A DNA stretch of 64,000 nt, taken from assembly GCA_017473865.1 (NCBI GenBank), contig JAFUJB010000016.1, positions 1 through 64,000 of the forward strand. Direction: 5' to 3'. Below the pieces are notes generated by a model that worked only from the letters and a program-made list of their open reading frames with translations, was not told where the DNA came from and ran no database searches. Shown piece after piece: positions 35,877 through 45,354 of the stretch. The position numbers and the translations under genes were made by a program. Numbering within the stretch: position 1 is the first letter of the stretch; every line of letters begins with the position of its first letter. The stretch comes from Clostridia bacterium (GTDB lineage: Bacteria > Bacillota > Clostridia > Oscillospirales > CAG-272).

Positions 35877-38450
35877 ATGGATAACGAAAAAAACAGCAAA
35901 TTGAATACTTCGGAGACGGATGTCGAAAAAGATTCGGCGATAACTGCCGACGATCTTATAAAAAGACTCAAGTCCAATCTTAAGCTTCAAAACGAGGATG
36001 CAGTTGATGAAATTGTAGAAAAAGACGATTTGCGCGAAGATGAGGACATTCCGGATCTCGAAGACGTAGCGGAGGCTATGTTTGAAACTGAGACTGAACC
36101 CAAAAAAGAAAAGAGATCTTCGGTTACCGATTCGGTGAGGAAGCTTATTGCTTCTCTTATACCCGACAAAGTTGAAGAAGAGGATGAAGAAAAAGAACAG
36201 TCGGAAGAAACAGACGAGATTATTGAAGCAGAAGCAGCAGAAGAAGAAAAGCCGGCTGAAAAAGAATACTCGGTTATGATTGAAAAAACGTCCGATCAGA
36301 CGAACGTATTTGACCCGAGTAAGCTTAAGCAGATTCCCAAGTCCAAGGATACGGGCAAGCTGTTTGAAGATAACGATAAACAGGCAGTCGCAGAGGCTGA
36401 ACAGCTTACCTTCAGTATGACTGAGGATGACCTTCAGAAGAGTATTGAAGAAGCTGAAGCTTTTATATTTGACAGAGAACATATTGACAATCCCGAGGAT
36501 GTTATAAACGATAAAGAAAAAACCGGAAGCGATAAGCGCATAACAGACGGTCAGACCCAAGAGGGCGAATATGACCAGACAGATCTGTGGATCGCGTCGG
36601 CTTTCGGAGATGAAGACGAGATAAAAGAAAAATTCGGCGAAGAGGTTGCTCACGAGCTTGAGACACAGCTTGATATTGACGTTCAGTCGTATATGAACGA
36701 TCAGAAAAAAGACGTCAAGACCGTCAAGATTGAAGAGGAATTTATCTCGCGCGAGCAGACGAAGGATATCTTCAGCAGATACAAAAAAGATCATAAACGC
36801 AGTCTTATTAAGATTATGTTGTGCTTCGTTGTTCTCGTAGTTGCTTTTGTTTTTGAAAATATTGCTGCATTCGGAGGCACTCTCCCCGGTGCTCTTAATC
36901 AGCATAATTACCCCGTAGTTTATATGCTCGCAAGCCTTCAGCTTTTGGTTATAGCGGGCGCGCTTGCGTACGAAGAACTCTACAGAGGAACAATGTCTCT
37001 CATTAAGCTTACGCCTCTGCCGGAAAGTCTGACGGCAGTTGCCGTTGCCGTATCGGTAATATACCACATTGCGCAGTGCTTTATCTCGGAAACTAATCCG
37101 AAAGTTGCTCTCTACGTTTCACCCGTAATACTCTGCGTCTTTGTTACGTTGGTTTACGATTTCTTTAACCTTAAGAGAGAGGTTTTCAGCTTTAACATCG
37201 TAGCTTCAAAGAGACTTAAATACACGATTACTCCCGTTGAAACGGATAACGCAGGACTTGAAAACGAGGCATTCGGCGACTACCTTTCCGAACAAGATGA
37301 CATATCGATGTTCAAGATCGGAAAGACGAACTTTGTCAAAGGCTTCTACAAGAGAATGAATGCATATTCGTACAGCTATTCTATAGTAAATATTCTTATT
37401 TCCGTAGCTATCGCTGTGGGACTTATATTCTTTATACTTACTACCGTTTTCTACGACGTAACAAAGGCGTTTTCGTTCGGTTACCTCGCATTCGTATTTG
37501 CTACACCCGCGTGCGCTCTGCTCTCTTTCGGTATGCCATTCTACAAGGCGTCGAAAAAGGCGTTTGACGACGACAGCGCAATAATCGGTAACGCATCGCT
37601 TTATGAATACGCAAATGCAAACACCCTTTCGTTTGACGACAAGGACGTATTCCCCTCATACGGTGTAAAGGTCAAGAGTATCAAGGTTTACGGCGAAAAC
37701 CGCATAGACAAAGTACTTTACAACGCAGCAAGCGTATTTAATATACTCGGAGGACCTCTCGCAGACGTATTTAATACTGCAACACACGACCTCGGAAAAT
37801 CCGAAAATGTAGAGATAATCGAGATAGCCAAAGACGGCATTGAGTCGATAATTGACGGTCAGCACGTATACGTAGGCAAGGCGTCGTACCTAAGAACGAA
37901 CGGATACACCCCGATAACCGATATTATCGACGAAGACCTCGAAACAAGCGGTCAGGCAAGCGTAATGTATATGGTAGTCGACGACGATGTTTCCGCAAAA
38001 ATGTACGTTCAGTATACTATTGATCCCGATTTTGAGTTTACTCTCCGTAAGCTTTATAAGGCGGGTATCTGCATTGGTATCAAGACGTTTGACCCCAATA
38101 TTGACGACAAGCTTCTCGGAAGCAAGGTTAAGATAACAAAATATCCCGTAAGACTTCTGCGTTGCAGCTCGCTCGAACAGGCAGCGGTAACACAGGACGA
38201 AGCGGACAGCGGTATCGTATCGAAGGGTTCGCCCCGTTCTCTGCTTAATGCGTTTGTGCTTTGCTCGAAAGTGCTCTATGCAAACAGATCGAACGTTATG
38301 GTAAAGATACTCTCGGTTGCATTCAGCGTAATTCTTATGGCATGCCTGCTGGTGTTCGGAAAAGCAAATGCGATTCCCTCGCTTTACGTTGGACTGTATC
38401 AGATTTTCTGGATGATACCCGTATACTTAATCTCTAAATTCTATATTTAA
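35877..38450 (+). CDS. Degenerate P-type (P1B) ATPase-like membrane protein
   Basis: An 857-residue protein. About 300 N-terminal residues are very acidic and low complexity. Four membrane segments follow (start KIMLCFVVLVVAFVFENIAA), then a short domain and two more segments. After these, residues about 540-590 (ATPACALLSFGMPFYKASKK, IGNASLYEYANANTLSFDDK) line up with the P1B sequence CPCAL...GGxALE...DKTGT. The phosphorylated Asp-Lys-Thr-Gly motif is replaced by DDKDVFP. The later stretch IIDGQHVYVGKASYLRTNG matches an N-domain and VQYTIDPDFEFTLRKLYKAG a P-domain, but TGD and GDGxND are missing. Two C-terminal segments close it. I conclude it is a catalytically dead pump or scaffold; the comparison is by eye. 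Confidence 0.65.
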   Translation: MDNEKNSKLNTSETDVEKDSAITADDLIKRLKSNLKLQNEDAVDEIVEKDDLREDEDIPDLEDVAEAMFETETEPKKEKRSSVTDSVRKLIASLIPDKVEEEDEEKEQSEETDEIIEAEAAEEEKPAEKEYSVMIEKTSDQTNVFDPSKLKQIPKSKDTGKLFEDNDKQAVAEAEQLTFSMTEDDLQKSIEEAEAFIFDREHIDNPEDVINDKEKTGSDKRITDGQTQEGEYDQTDLWIASAFGDEDEIKEKFGEEVAHELETQLDIDVQSYMNDQKKDVKTVKIEEEFISREQTKDIFSRYKKDHKRSLIKIMLCFVVLVVAFVFENIAAFGGTLPGALNQHNYPVVYMLASLQLLVIAGALAYEELYRGTMSLIKLTPLPESLTAVAVAVSVIYHIAQCFISETNPKVALYVSPVILCVFVTLVYDFFNLKREVFSFNIVASKRLKYTITPVETDNAGLENEAFGDYLSEQDDISMFKIGKTNFVKGFYKRMNAYSYSYSIVNILISVAIAVGLIFFILTTVFYDVTKAFSFGYLAFVFATPACALLSFGMPFYKASKKAFDDDSAIIGNASLYEYANANTLSFDDKDVFPSYGVKVKSIKVYGENRIDKVLYNAASVFNILGGPLADVFNTATHDLGKSENVEIIEIAKDGIESIIDGQHVYVGKASYLRTNGYTPITDIIDEDLETSGQASVMYMVVDDDVSAKMYVQYTIDPDFEFTLRKLYKAGICIGIKTFDPNIDDKLLGSKVKITKYPVRLLRCSSLEQAAVTQDEADSGIVSKGSPRSLLNAFVLCSKVLYANRSNVMVKILSVAFSVILMACLLVFGKANAIPSLYVGLYQIFWMIPVYLISKFYI

Positions 38451-38458
38451 AAACTACA

Positions 38459-38485
38459 GGGAGGGATTTATCCCTCCTTTGTAAA
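38459..38485 (+). terminator. Terminator after the P-ATPase-like gene
   Basis: GGGAGGGA and TCCCTCC(T) form a compact hairpin followed by a broken U-run to about 38495. It is only a few bases before the next ribosome-binding site. Confidence 0.6.
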
Positions 38486-38515
38486 TTGTCTTTTTCTTAA
38501 TTTACGGAGGAATAG

Positions 38516-40363
38516 ATGAATATTGACAACATACTGACAAAGGTAACAAAGCCCGGACGCTACATAGGCGGCGAATACGGTCAGACGCTAAAAGACAAAA
38601 GTAAAATTAACGCGCGTTTCGCGTTTTGTTTTCCCGATTCATACGAGATAGGTATGTCGAATCTCGGCATACGTATACTCTACGGAGTATTAAACAATAT
38701 TGAAGACGTATGGTGCGAAAGGGTATATGCTCCTTGGGAGGATATGGAAGAGGAAATGAGAAAAAATAACATTCCTCTTTGGGCAGTTGAAAGCGGAGAT
38801 AAGCTTCTCGATTTTGATTTCGTAGGATTTACTCTTCAGTACGAGCTGTGCTATTCAAACGTGCTTAATATGCTTGAACTTGCACATATCCCCCTTCTTT
38901 CTAAAGACAGAGACGACTCAATGCCTATTATAATCGGCGGCGGTCCCTGCTCGTATAACGCAGAGCCTATCGCTGACTTTTTTGACGTTTTCTCGATAGG
39001 CGAGGGCGAGGAAGCGCTTGTTGAAATAGTAACTCTTTACAAGGATATGAAGGCTTCGGGAAAGTATTCAAGAGAAAAGTTTTTGCGCGAGGCGGCGAAG
39101 CTCGAGGGATTTTACGTTCCCTCGTTCTATGACGTTGAATATAACGAAGACGGCACGGTTAAAGCGTATACACCCAAATACGAAGACGTACCTACGAAGG
39201 TCCGCAAGCGTATAATTAAAGATATGGACAAGGCGTATTTCCCCGACAAGCTGGTTATGCCGTATATTGAAACGGTACACGACAGGATAATGCTTGAAGT
39301 GTACAGAGGATGTATAAGAGGCTGCCGTTTTTGTCAGGCGGGTATGCTTTACCGCCCGATAAGAGAAAAGTCGCCGGAGGTACTGAACAAACAGGCGAAA
39401 TGCCTTTTTGAAAATACGGGTTATGACGAGATAGCCCTCTCGTCGCTCAGCATAAGCGACTATTCGAAAATAGACGAGTTGACCGACAGCCTGCTTGAAT
39501 GGACTGACGAAAATATGGTAAGCCTTTCATTACCGTCGCTCAGAGCCGACAGCTTTACGAAAGAGCTTATGGATAAGATATCCACTGTAAGAACGGGCGG
39601 ACTTACGTTTGCGCCCGAGGCGGGAACTCAGAGATTACGCGACGCAATAAACAAGAATCTGTACGAGGAAGACCTGCTTAAAGCGTGCGATACGGCTTTC
39701 AGGGCGGGTAAAACTCAGGTCAAGCTGTACTTTATGATGGGCTTGCCGACCGAGGAATACGAAGACCTTGACGGAATTAACGCCCTTGCAAAAAGGGTGG
39801 TTGACACTTACTATGCAAATCCCGACAGAATTAAGGGTAAATCCCCCAAGGTTACAATATCTGCCGCTTGCTTTATCCCAAAACCGTTTACGGCTTTCCA
39901 GTGGGAAAAGCAGGAGGATATGGAAGTATTGCTTGAAAAACAGCAGTATATTTTGAGTACGATAACCGACAGAAAGGTTAAGTTTAACTACCACGACGCA
40001 AAGGTTTCAAGACTTGAAGCGGTGTTTGCAAGGGGCGACAGAAAGCTGTGTAAAGTTATGCTTGAAGCTCATAAGGCGGGGATAAAGTTTGACGCTTGGG
40101 ACGAGTATTTCGACTATGACAAGTGGATGAGCGTGTTTGAAAAATGCGGAATTGACCCTGCTTTTTATGCAAACAGAGAGTTTGGCAAGGATGAAATACT
40201 GCCTTGGGATATAATCGACATCGGAGTAACAAAAGAATTTTTGCTCCGTGAAAACAAGAAGGCGCACGAGTCGAAAACAACGCCGAACTGTAAAGAAAAA
40301 TGCTCGGCGTGCGGCGCAGATTGCTTAGGGGGTGAAAAGACGTGGTGCAACCGAAAACTTTGA
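38516..40363 (+). CDS. TIGR03960-family B12-binding radical SAM protein
   Basis: A 615-residue radical SAM protein. An N-terminal B12-binding-like domain (FCFPDSYEIGMSNLGIRIL, then GGGPCSYNAEPIADFFDVF) precedes the radical SAM core with the cluster motif RGCIRGCRFCQAG (CxxxCxxC). A Cys cluster closes the protein (CKEKCSACGADCLGG). The exact reaction is not established; the family nearly always pairs with the TIGR03936 protein, as here (22-base overlap). GGAGG precedes the ATG. Confidence 0.93.
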   Translation: MNIDNILTKVTKPGRYIGGEYGQTLKDKSKINARFAFCFPDSYEIGMSNLGIRILYGVLNNIEDVWCERVYAPWEDMEEEMRKNNIPLWAVESGDKLLDFDFVGFTLQYELCYSNVLNMLELAHIPLLSKDRDDSMPIIIGGGPCSYNAEPIADFFDVFSIGEGEEALVEIVTLYKDMKASGKYSREKFLREAAKLEGFYVPSFYDVEYNEDGTVKAYTPKYEDVPTKVRKRIIKDMDKAYFPDKLVMPYIETVHDRIMLEVYRGCIRGCRFCQAGMLYRPIREKSPEVLNKQAKCLFENTGYDEIALSSLSISDYSKIDELTDSLLEWTDENMVSLSLPSLRADSFTKELMDKISTVRTGGLTFAPEAGTQRLRDAINKNLYEEDLLKACDTAFRAGKTQVKLYFMMGLPTEEYEDLDGINALAKRVVDTYYANPDRIKGKSPKVTISAACFIPKPFTAFQWEKQEDMEVLLEKQQYILSTITDRKVKFNYHDAKVSRLEAVFARGDRKLCKVMLEAHKAGIKFDAWDEYFDYDKWMSVFEKCGIDPAFYANREFGKDEILPWDIIDIGVTKEFLLRENKKAHESKTTPNCKEKCSACGADCLGGEKTWCNRKL

Positions 40364-41004
40364 GAGTAAAGTTTGAAAAAACGGGCAAGCTGCAGTATAT
40401 TTCGCACCTTGACCTGCTTCGTACCATGCAGACTGCTCTTCGCAGAGCAAAGGTTAAAATGATTTACTCAGAGGGATTTAACCCCCATATGAAGATAACT
40501 TTTGCCCTTCCTTTGTCAATTGGTATTGAAAGCGTATGCGAATTTATGGACATAAAGACAGAGGGAAGCGTTCAGCCGTCCTACGTCAAAGATAATCTCG
40601 GCAAAAATCTCCCTGCTGATATGAAAATAGTCGACGTGTACGAGGTTGAAACCAAGCTGACCGAGGTAAAATACGCCGAATATATGATATATCTTGATTT
40701 CAAAGAGCAGTCGGAGAGGGCGGCAGAAATTGGACAGAGGCTGTTCGGCGATACGCTTATTGTAACCAAGCGTACGAAAAAGGGCGAAAAAGAAGTAGAT
40801 ATTTCGCCTATGATAAAGAGCGTATCGTGTAGTTTTGAATACGGTATGACAATGATAAAGGCAGTGCTTTGCGCCGACAGCGAAAATTACCTGAACCCAT
40901 TTTACTTGACGGGCGCGCTTGAAAATGCACTTGGCAGTCAAGCGGAGCATAAAAAGGTAGTAAGAACAAATACCTATTTTGAGAACGAGAAACAATTTTC
41001 ATAA
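40342..41004 (+). CDS. TIGR03936-family radical-SAM-associated protein (DUF2344)
   Basis: A 220-residue protein, the partner of the preceding TIGR03960 enzyme. It opens with the family pattern LRVKFEKTGKLQYISHLDLL and shows KMIYSEGFNPHMKITFALPL. GTG at 40342 is the start; GGGGGTGAAAAG lies upstream, inside the end of the preceding gene, so translation is coupled. In many clostridia these genes are followed by rng, rplU and rpmA; here a chromate-type transporter pair follows. Confidence 0.9.
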   Translation: MVQPKTLRVKFEKTGKLQYISHLDLLRTMQTALRRAKVKMIYSEGFNPHMKITFALPLSIGIESVCEFMDIKTEGSVQPSYVKDNLGKNLPADMKIVDVYEVETKLTEVKYAEYMIYLDFKEQSERAAEIGQRLFGDTLIVTKRTKKGEKEVDISPMIKSVSCSFEYGMTMIKAVLCADSENYLNPFYLTGALENALGSQAEHKKVVRTNTYFENEKQFS

Positions 41005-41024
41005 ATTGTGTTAACGGAGATAAT

Positions 41025-41600
41025 ATGGAAAAGATAGACAAAAAAGAATATTTCAAAAGGCTGTGGCAGCTTTTTTCGACGTTCTTTAAAATTGGTGCCT
41101 TTACTTTTGGCGGCGGTTACGCTATGATACCGCTTATACAAAGAGAGGTATCCGAAAAAAGAAAATGGATAACGGACGAAGAGATACTTGAGGTAGTGGC
41201 GATTGCAGAATCGACTTCCGGACCGATTGCAATCAACTCGGCAACCTTTGTGGGTTACAAAGTATGCGGCTTCTGGGGCTCGTTTGTATGTACGTTGGGG
41301 GTAGTATTGCCCTCGTTTCTGATTATACTTGCTATTTCGGGAATACTTGAACTCGTAAAAGATTTTAAGGCGGTTAAGTATGCCTTTATGGGCATCAGAG
41401 CGGGAGTTTTAGCCCTTATAATCAAGGCGCTCATCAAGATGTACAAGGCCTGCCCGAAGGGGATTGTATCCTATATAATAATGGGGCTTTCGTTTGTGTT
41501 TGCGGCTATAGTAAAGATTGACGTAATAATCGTTGTAATCGCGTGCGCTATCATTGGTCTCGCTACTTCTATCATAACAGACAGGAGGGCTGGGAAATGA
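41025..41600 (+). CDS. Chromate transporter family protein, short form 1
   Basis: A 191-residue protein with about five or six membrane segments, one half of a split CHR transporter. It carries the CHR signature [19 protein letters not shown] and [19 protein letters not shown]. The long form in proteobacteria is a fusion of two such halves. The stop overlaps the next start by ATGA. CHR proteins export chromate or sulfate-like anions in known cases; the substrate here is uncertain. Confidence 0.9.
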   Translation: MEKIDKKEYFKRLWQLFSTFFKIGAFTFGGGYAMIPLIQREVSEKRKWITDEEILEVVAIAESTSGPIAINSATFVGYKVCGFWGSFVCTLGVVLPSFLIILAISGILELVKDFKAVKYAFMGIRAGVLALIIKALIKMYKACPKGIVSYIIMGLSFVFAAIVKIDVIIVVIACAIIGLATSIITDRRAGK

Positions 41601-42217
41601 CGGTATTATTAAGTATTCTTGAGCTTTTCTGGACGTTTTTTAAGATAGGTGCCTTTACTTTTGGCGGCGGATATGCGATGCTCCCGCTTGTGCAGGCGGC
41701 GGTGCTTGATCACGGTTGGCTTGCCGAGGCGCAGATAGTAGACTTTATTGCGGTAAGTGAGTCGACACCGGGACCTTTTGCAATCAACATTGCGACCTAT
41801 GTTGGTTCGCAGAGGGGGGCAGTAATATTCGGCGACTCGTTATTCGGAAACGTTTTCGGCGCATTTGTTGCTACGCTTGGTGTTGTAATGCCTTCGTTTA
41901 TAATAATACTTGTTGTTGCGAAGTTCTTTGAAAAATTCAAAAACAACAAGACGGTAGACGGATGTATGTCGGGACTGAAGCCGGCGGTTATAGGACTTAT
42001 CTTATCGGCGGTAATAACGCTTGGCAAGCCTGTATTTTTCCCCGAAAAGATTAGCCTTTCGGTATTGTCGGCACCTGCATTTTACGTATCGCTGGTAATA
42101 TTTATTTCGGCACTTGTAACAGTTCTTAAAGCGAAGAAGCTCAGTCCTATCTATATAATAATAGGTTCGGCTGTGCTTGGCATAGCGGCGGGCTATATAT
42201 TCGGAATTCCCGTATAA
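41597..42217 (+). CDS. Chromate transporter family protein, short form 2
   Basis: A 206-residue second half of the CHR pair: [19 protein letters not shown] and [19 protein letters not shown]. The start is ATG 41597, with AGGAGGG upstream and a 4-base overlap with the first half; the longer frame starting at 41543 lies inside the first gene. The two halves should form a heterodimer. The gene ends directly before a mosaic repeat block. Confidence 0.9.
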   Translation: MTVLLSILELFWTFFKIGAFTFGGGYAMLPLVQAAVLDHGWLAEAQIVDFIAVSESTPGPFAINIATYVGSQRGAVIFGDSLFGNVFGAFVATLGVVMPSFIIILVVAKFFEKFKNNKTVDGCMSGLKPAVIGLILSAVITLGKPVFFPEKISLSVLSAPAFYVSLVIFISALVTVLKAKKLSPIYIIIGSAVLGIAAGYIFGIPV

Positions 42218-42224
42218 ACTCTCC

Positions 42225-42620
42225 CGCTTTTTTGAAAAAAAGCGCGTCACCTACTTTCTTTTAAGGAAAGAAAGTAGGCAAAGGCGGCAACGCCGCACGA
42301 CCCCGCTTTTTGAAAAAAGCTTGGCAAAAACTTTGCGACTTGGGTCTGCGGAGGCAATATTACCTAATTTGTAGGGGGCGACGTCCTCGACGCCCCGTTC
42401 AAAGCGAAGCGGGGCAAAGAAACCTTGCGACTTGGGTTTGCAAAAGCCGTAATGTGATTGACCTACCGTTTGTTTATCGGGTCGTCGAGGGCGCCGACCC
42501 CTACCAAATTTACAGAAGCCGTAAAGTTTTGAGGGATTCAAAAGGGCACTTTTTCAAAAGTGCCCTTTTGTGTTGGTTCGGGAGCAAAGCTCCTGGCGCC
42601 CACGGCGCACAACATTGTTG
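42225..42620. repeat. Mosaic intergenic repeat block R3
   Basis: This gap before the Ile T-box has no gene of its own. It contains the hairpin CCTACTTTCTTT-taagg-AAAGAAAGTAGG (42250-42278), the GC-rich module with gcgaagcgggg (42370-42420) and the module ending in aaaagggcactttttcaaaagtgccctttt (about 42540-42570). In reverse complement the order matches block R1 at 1-430. The last hairpin resembles a terminator and may end the chromate transporter transcript. Confidence 0.8.
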
Positions 42621-42648
42621 CCATTCCAAAAAAATTTATAAAAAACAC

Positions 42649-42677
42649 TTGACAAAGAAAAAACAGGGTGTTATAAT
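42649..42677 (+). promoter_or_regulatory. Sigma-A promoter of the first T-box unit
   Basis: Perfect TTGACA (42649-42654), 17-bp spacer and TATAAT (42672-42677). Confidence 0.9.
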
Positions 42678-42683
42678 ACCCCT

Positions 42684-42975
42684 ATCATAATAAAAAAGGC
42701 TATGACGAAGACGGTTTAAGACCAGTTTACTCACAGAGAGCCGATGTTGGTGAAAATCGGCAGTAAGCATCTTTTATAACCCATCACTTCCGAGCCGAAA
42801 GTCCGAAAGCTTTATTAAAAAGCAAGTAGACACTTTCCGTTATTGCTGCGTAAATGCACAGAGGTTGATTGACCTTGTTGAGTGGCAGTTAGTTTAACTG
42901 CAATTTGAGTGGTACCGCGGATGTGATTTTTTTCACACTCGTCTCAAAGTTTTTTGAGACGAGTGTTTTTTATTG
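42684..42975 (+). promoter_or_regulatory. T-box leader, Ile specifier (ATC)
   Basis: Stem I opens with ggctatgacGAAG and closes with CTTCcgagcc (42787-42796); the lower arms GGCT/AGCC and GAAG/CTTC pair around a kink-turn-like bulge. ATC at 42783-42785 stands one base before CTTC, the same register as TTC in the pheST leader. The AG bulge acagagag is at 42733-42740. The antiterminator core TGGTACCGCGG is at 42910-42920, and the terminator CACTCGTCTCAAA / TTTGAGACGAGTG (42936-42965) is followed by tttttta. Uncharged tRNA-Ile should turn the downstream acyl-CoA synthetase on. Confidence 0.88.
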
Positions 42976-43032
42976 CAAAAAAAGCACGGGACTTTTTAAA
43001 AGAAAAATTTCTTACAAAAAGGAGAAAAAACT

Positions 43033-45300
43033 ATGGCAACTTTCGAAACAAACAAGCTTTTGGAGATCGCAGTACGTATCAGAGAAATGCGCGAGATCTT
43101 CGGTTTCACCATTAAGGAAATGGCAGAAAAAACAGAAGTATCGGTAGAAAAGTACATACAGTACGAAAACGGACAGCTCGACTTTCCTTTTACTTTTATT
43201 CATAAATGCTCGCTTGCTTTCGGAATCGGTATTACCGACCTTCTTGAAGGTCATTCGGCGCACCTTTCTTCATATACGGTTACACGTAAGGGAGAAGGAC
43301 AGGAGACTGCAAAGGAAGACGGCATTCGTATTCAGAACCTTGCTCCAATGTTCCGCAAGAAGATTGCCGAGCCTTACTGGGTACGTTATGAATATAACGA
43401 AGAATTACAGAACAAGCCCATTCATCTGACCAAACACTCGGGTCAGGAATTCGACTTTGTAATGAGCGGACGACTCAAAATTCAGATCGGCGACAACGTC
43501 GAATATCTGAGTGAGGGCGACAGTATCTACTATAACAGCTCTACACCCCACGGTATGATTGCCGTTGACGGCAGAGAATGTCTTTTCGTTGCGGTAATTC
43601 TTCCGGGTGAAGATGAAAAAGAAACCGTACTCCGTGATACTCTTATGATGTCTCACCGAGGCAGCAAGAAGCTCGTATCCGAAGACTTTATCACTACGGT
43701 AGAAAACGAAAACGGATATCTGCAGTCTATCGAATTCAAGAATGAAGAGAAATATAACTTTGCATTTGATACCGTTGATGCAATTGCAGATAAGAATCCC
43801 GATAAGCTTGCAATGATCCATCTTGACGTAAACAAGACCGAGAGAAGATTTACTTTCAAGGATATGAAAAAAGCGTCGGCGCAGGTTGCAAACTATTTTA
43901 CGTCTCTCGGCATAAAGAAGGGCGACAGAGTAATGCTCGTTCTCAAGAGGCACTATCAGTTCTGGTTCTCAATACTTGCTCTTCACAAGATCGGTGCTGT
44001 TGCAATTCCCGCTACACACTTGCTCCAGAAGCACGATTTTGAGTACAGATTTAATTCAGCCGAGGTTTCTGCTATCGTATGTACGGCTGACGGCGACGTT
44101 GCAAATCAGGTAGACTTGGCTCAGGTTGATTCTCCCTCGCTTGTAACGAAAATTCTTGTCGGCGGCGAAAAAGAGGGCTGGAAAAACTTTGACAACGAAT
44201 ACAAGCTCTTCAGTACACACTATAACAGAACCGAAGACACTCCCTGCGGAAGCGACCTCAGCCTTATGTTCTTCACATCGGGCACGACGGGCTATCCCAA
44301 GATCGCGGCTCACGATTACAAGTACGCTCTCGGACATTACATCACGGCAAAATACTGGCACGGCGTAAGCGACGACGGACTCCACTTTACCATTTCCGAT
44401 ACCGGTTGGGGTAAGGCTCTTTGGGGCAAGCTCTACGGTCAGTGGCTTGCTGAGGGCGCAGTATTTACCTATGACTTTGAAAGATTCAACGCGGCAGAAA
44501 TTCTGCCTATGTTTGCAAAATACAAGATTACCACGTTCTGCGCACCTCCTACGATGCTTCGTATGCTCATTAAAGAGGATATTTCAAAATACGATTTTTC
44601 GTCGGTACGTCATATGACGACAGCAGGCGAAGCGCTTAACCCCGAGGTTTACAGACAATTTGAAAAGGCTACGGGACTTCAGATCATGGAAGGCTTCGGT
44701 CAGACCGAGCTTACCCTTGCGATCGCTAACCTTATGGGCGGCACACACAAGGTCGGCTCTATGGGTAAACCCACACCTCTTTACGATATTGAGATCGTTG
44801 ATGAAAACGGTAATCCCGTTGCAGACGGTGAAACGGGCGAAATCGTTGTCAGAATCGGTGATAAAGCTCCCTGCGGTCTGTTCCAGGGCTATTACAGAAA
44901 CGAAGAAAAAACCAAAGAAGTTATGCACGACGGATACTATCACACAGGCGATACCGCTTGGCGCGATGAAGACGGATTTTTCTGGTACGTCGGACGTGTT
45001 GATGACGTTATCAAGTCATCGGGCTACCGCATAGGTCCCTTTGAAATTGAAAGCGTTATCATGGAACTGCCCTACGTTCTTGAATGCGGCGTATCAGCCG
45101 TACCCGACGAGGTAAGAGGTCAGGTGGTAAAAGCGTCCATTGTACTCGTTAAGGGCGTTGAACCTACCGAACAGCTCAAGAAGGATATTCAGGCCTACGT
45201 CAAGAAGAATACAGCTCCTTACAAGTATCCGAGAATAGTCGAATTCAAGACCGAGCTGCCCAAGACCATAAGCGGAAAGATTCAGAGAAACAAGCTTTAA
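43033..45300 (+). CDS. HTH-cupin-acyl-CoA synthetase fusion, Ile-T-box copy
   Basis: A 755-residue protein in three parts: an XRE-type HTH (residues about 13-72, AVRIREMREIFGFTIKEMAE), a cupin (about 130-195, HSGQEFDFVMSGRLKIQIGD, TPHGMIAV) and an AMP-forming acyl-CoA synthetase of the medium/branched-chain MACS type (about 245-755). The AMP motif TSGTTGYPK is at 415-423 and the catalytic lysine is in SGKIQRNKL (K749). AAAGGAG precedes the ATG. I infer that it activates 2-methylbutyrate, since the Ile T-box controls it and a VOR lies downstream. The XRE-cupin part may sense the acyl chain or autoregulate. Confidence 0.88.
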   Translation: MATFETNKLLEIAVRIREMREIFGFTIKEMAEKTEVSVEKYIQYENGQLDFPFTFIHKCSLAFGIGITDLLEGHSAHLSSYTVTRKGEGQETAKEDGIRIQNLAPMFRKKIAEPYWVRYEYNEELQNKPIHLTKHSGQEFDFVMSGRLKIQIGDNVEYLSEGDSIYYNSSTPHGMIAVDGRECLFVAVILPGEDEKETVLRDTLMMSHRGSKKLVSEDFITTVENENGYLQSIEFKNEEKYNFAFDTVDAIADKNPDKLAMIHLDVNKTERRFTFKDMKKASAQVANYFTSLGIKKGDRVMLVLKRHYQFWFSILALHKIGAVAIPATHLLQKHDFEYRFNSAEVSAIVCTADGDVANQVDLAQVDSPSLVTKILVGGEKEGWKNFDNEYKLFSTHYNRTEDTPCGSDLSLMFFTSGTTGYPKIAAHDYKYALGHYITAKYWHGVSDDGLHFTISDTGWGKALWGKLYGQWLAEGAVFTYDFERFNAAEILPMFAKYKITTFCAPPTMLRMLIKEDISKYDFSSVRHMTTAGEALNPEVYRQFEKATGLQIMEGFGQTELTLAIANLMGGTHKVGSMGKPTPLYDIEIVDENGNPVADGETGEIVVRIGDKAPCGLFQGYYRNEEKTKEVMHDGYYHTGDTAWRDEDGFFWYVGRVDDVIKSSGYRIGPFEIESVIMELPYVLECGVSAVPDEVRGQVVKASIVLVKGVEPTEQLKKDIQAYVKKNTAPYKYPRIVEFKTELPKTISGKIQRNKL

Positions 45301-45319
45301 AATATTCATAAAATAGTGG

Positions 45320-45348
45320 TTGACAAAAGCACAAAGTTGTGATAAAAT
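45320..45348 (+). promoter_or_regulatory. Sigma-A promoter of the second T-box unit
   Basis: TTGACA (45320-45325), 17-bp spacer and TAAAAT (45343-45348), just after the first synthetase gene. Confidence 0.85.
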
Positions 45349-45354
45349 ATCCAC

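Noticed and set aside
35766..37067. A 433-codon minus-strand frame opposite the P-ATPase-like gene
   Set aside because: It is a Phe-rich shadow of an acidic coding sequence, has no ribosome-binding site and lies against a well-supported plus-strand gene.
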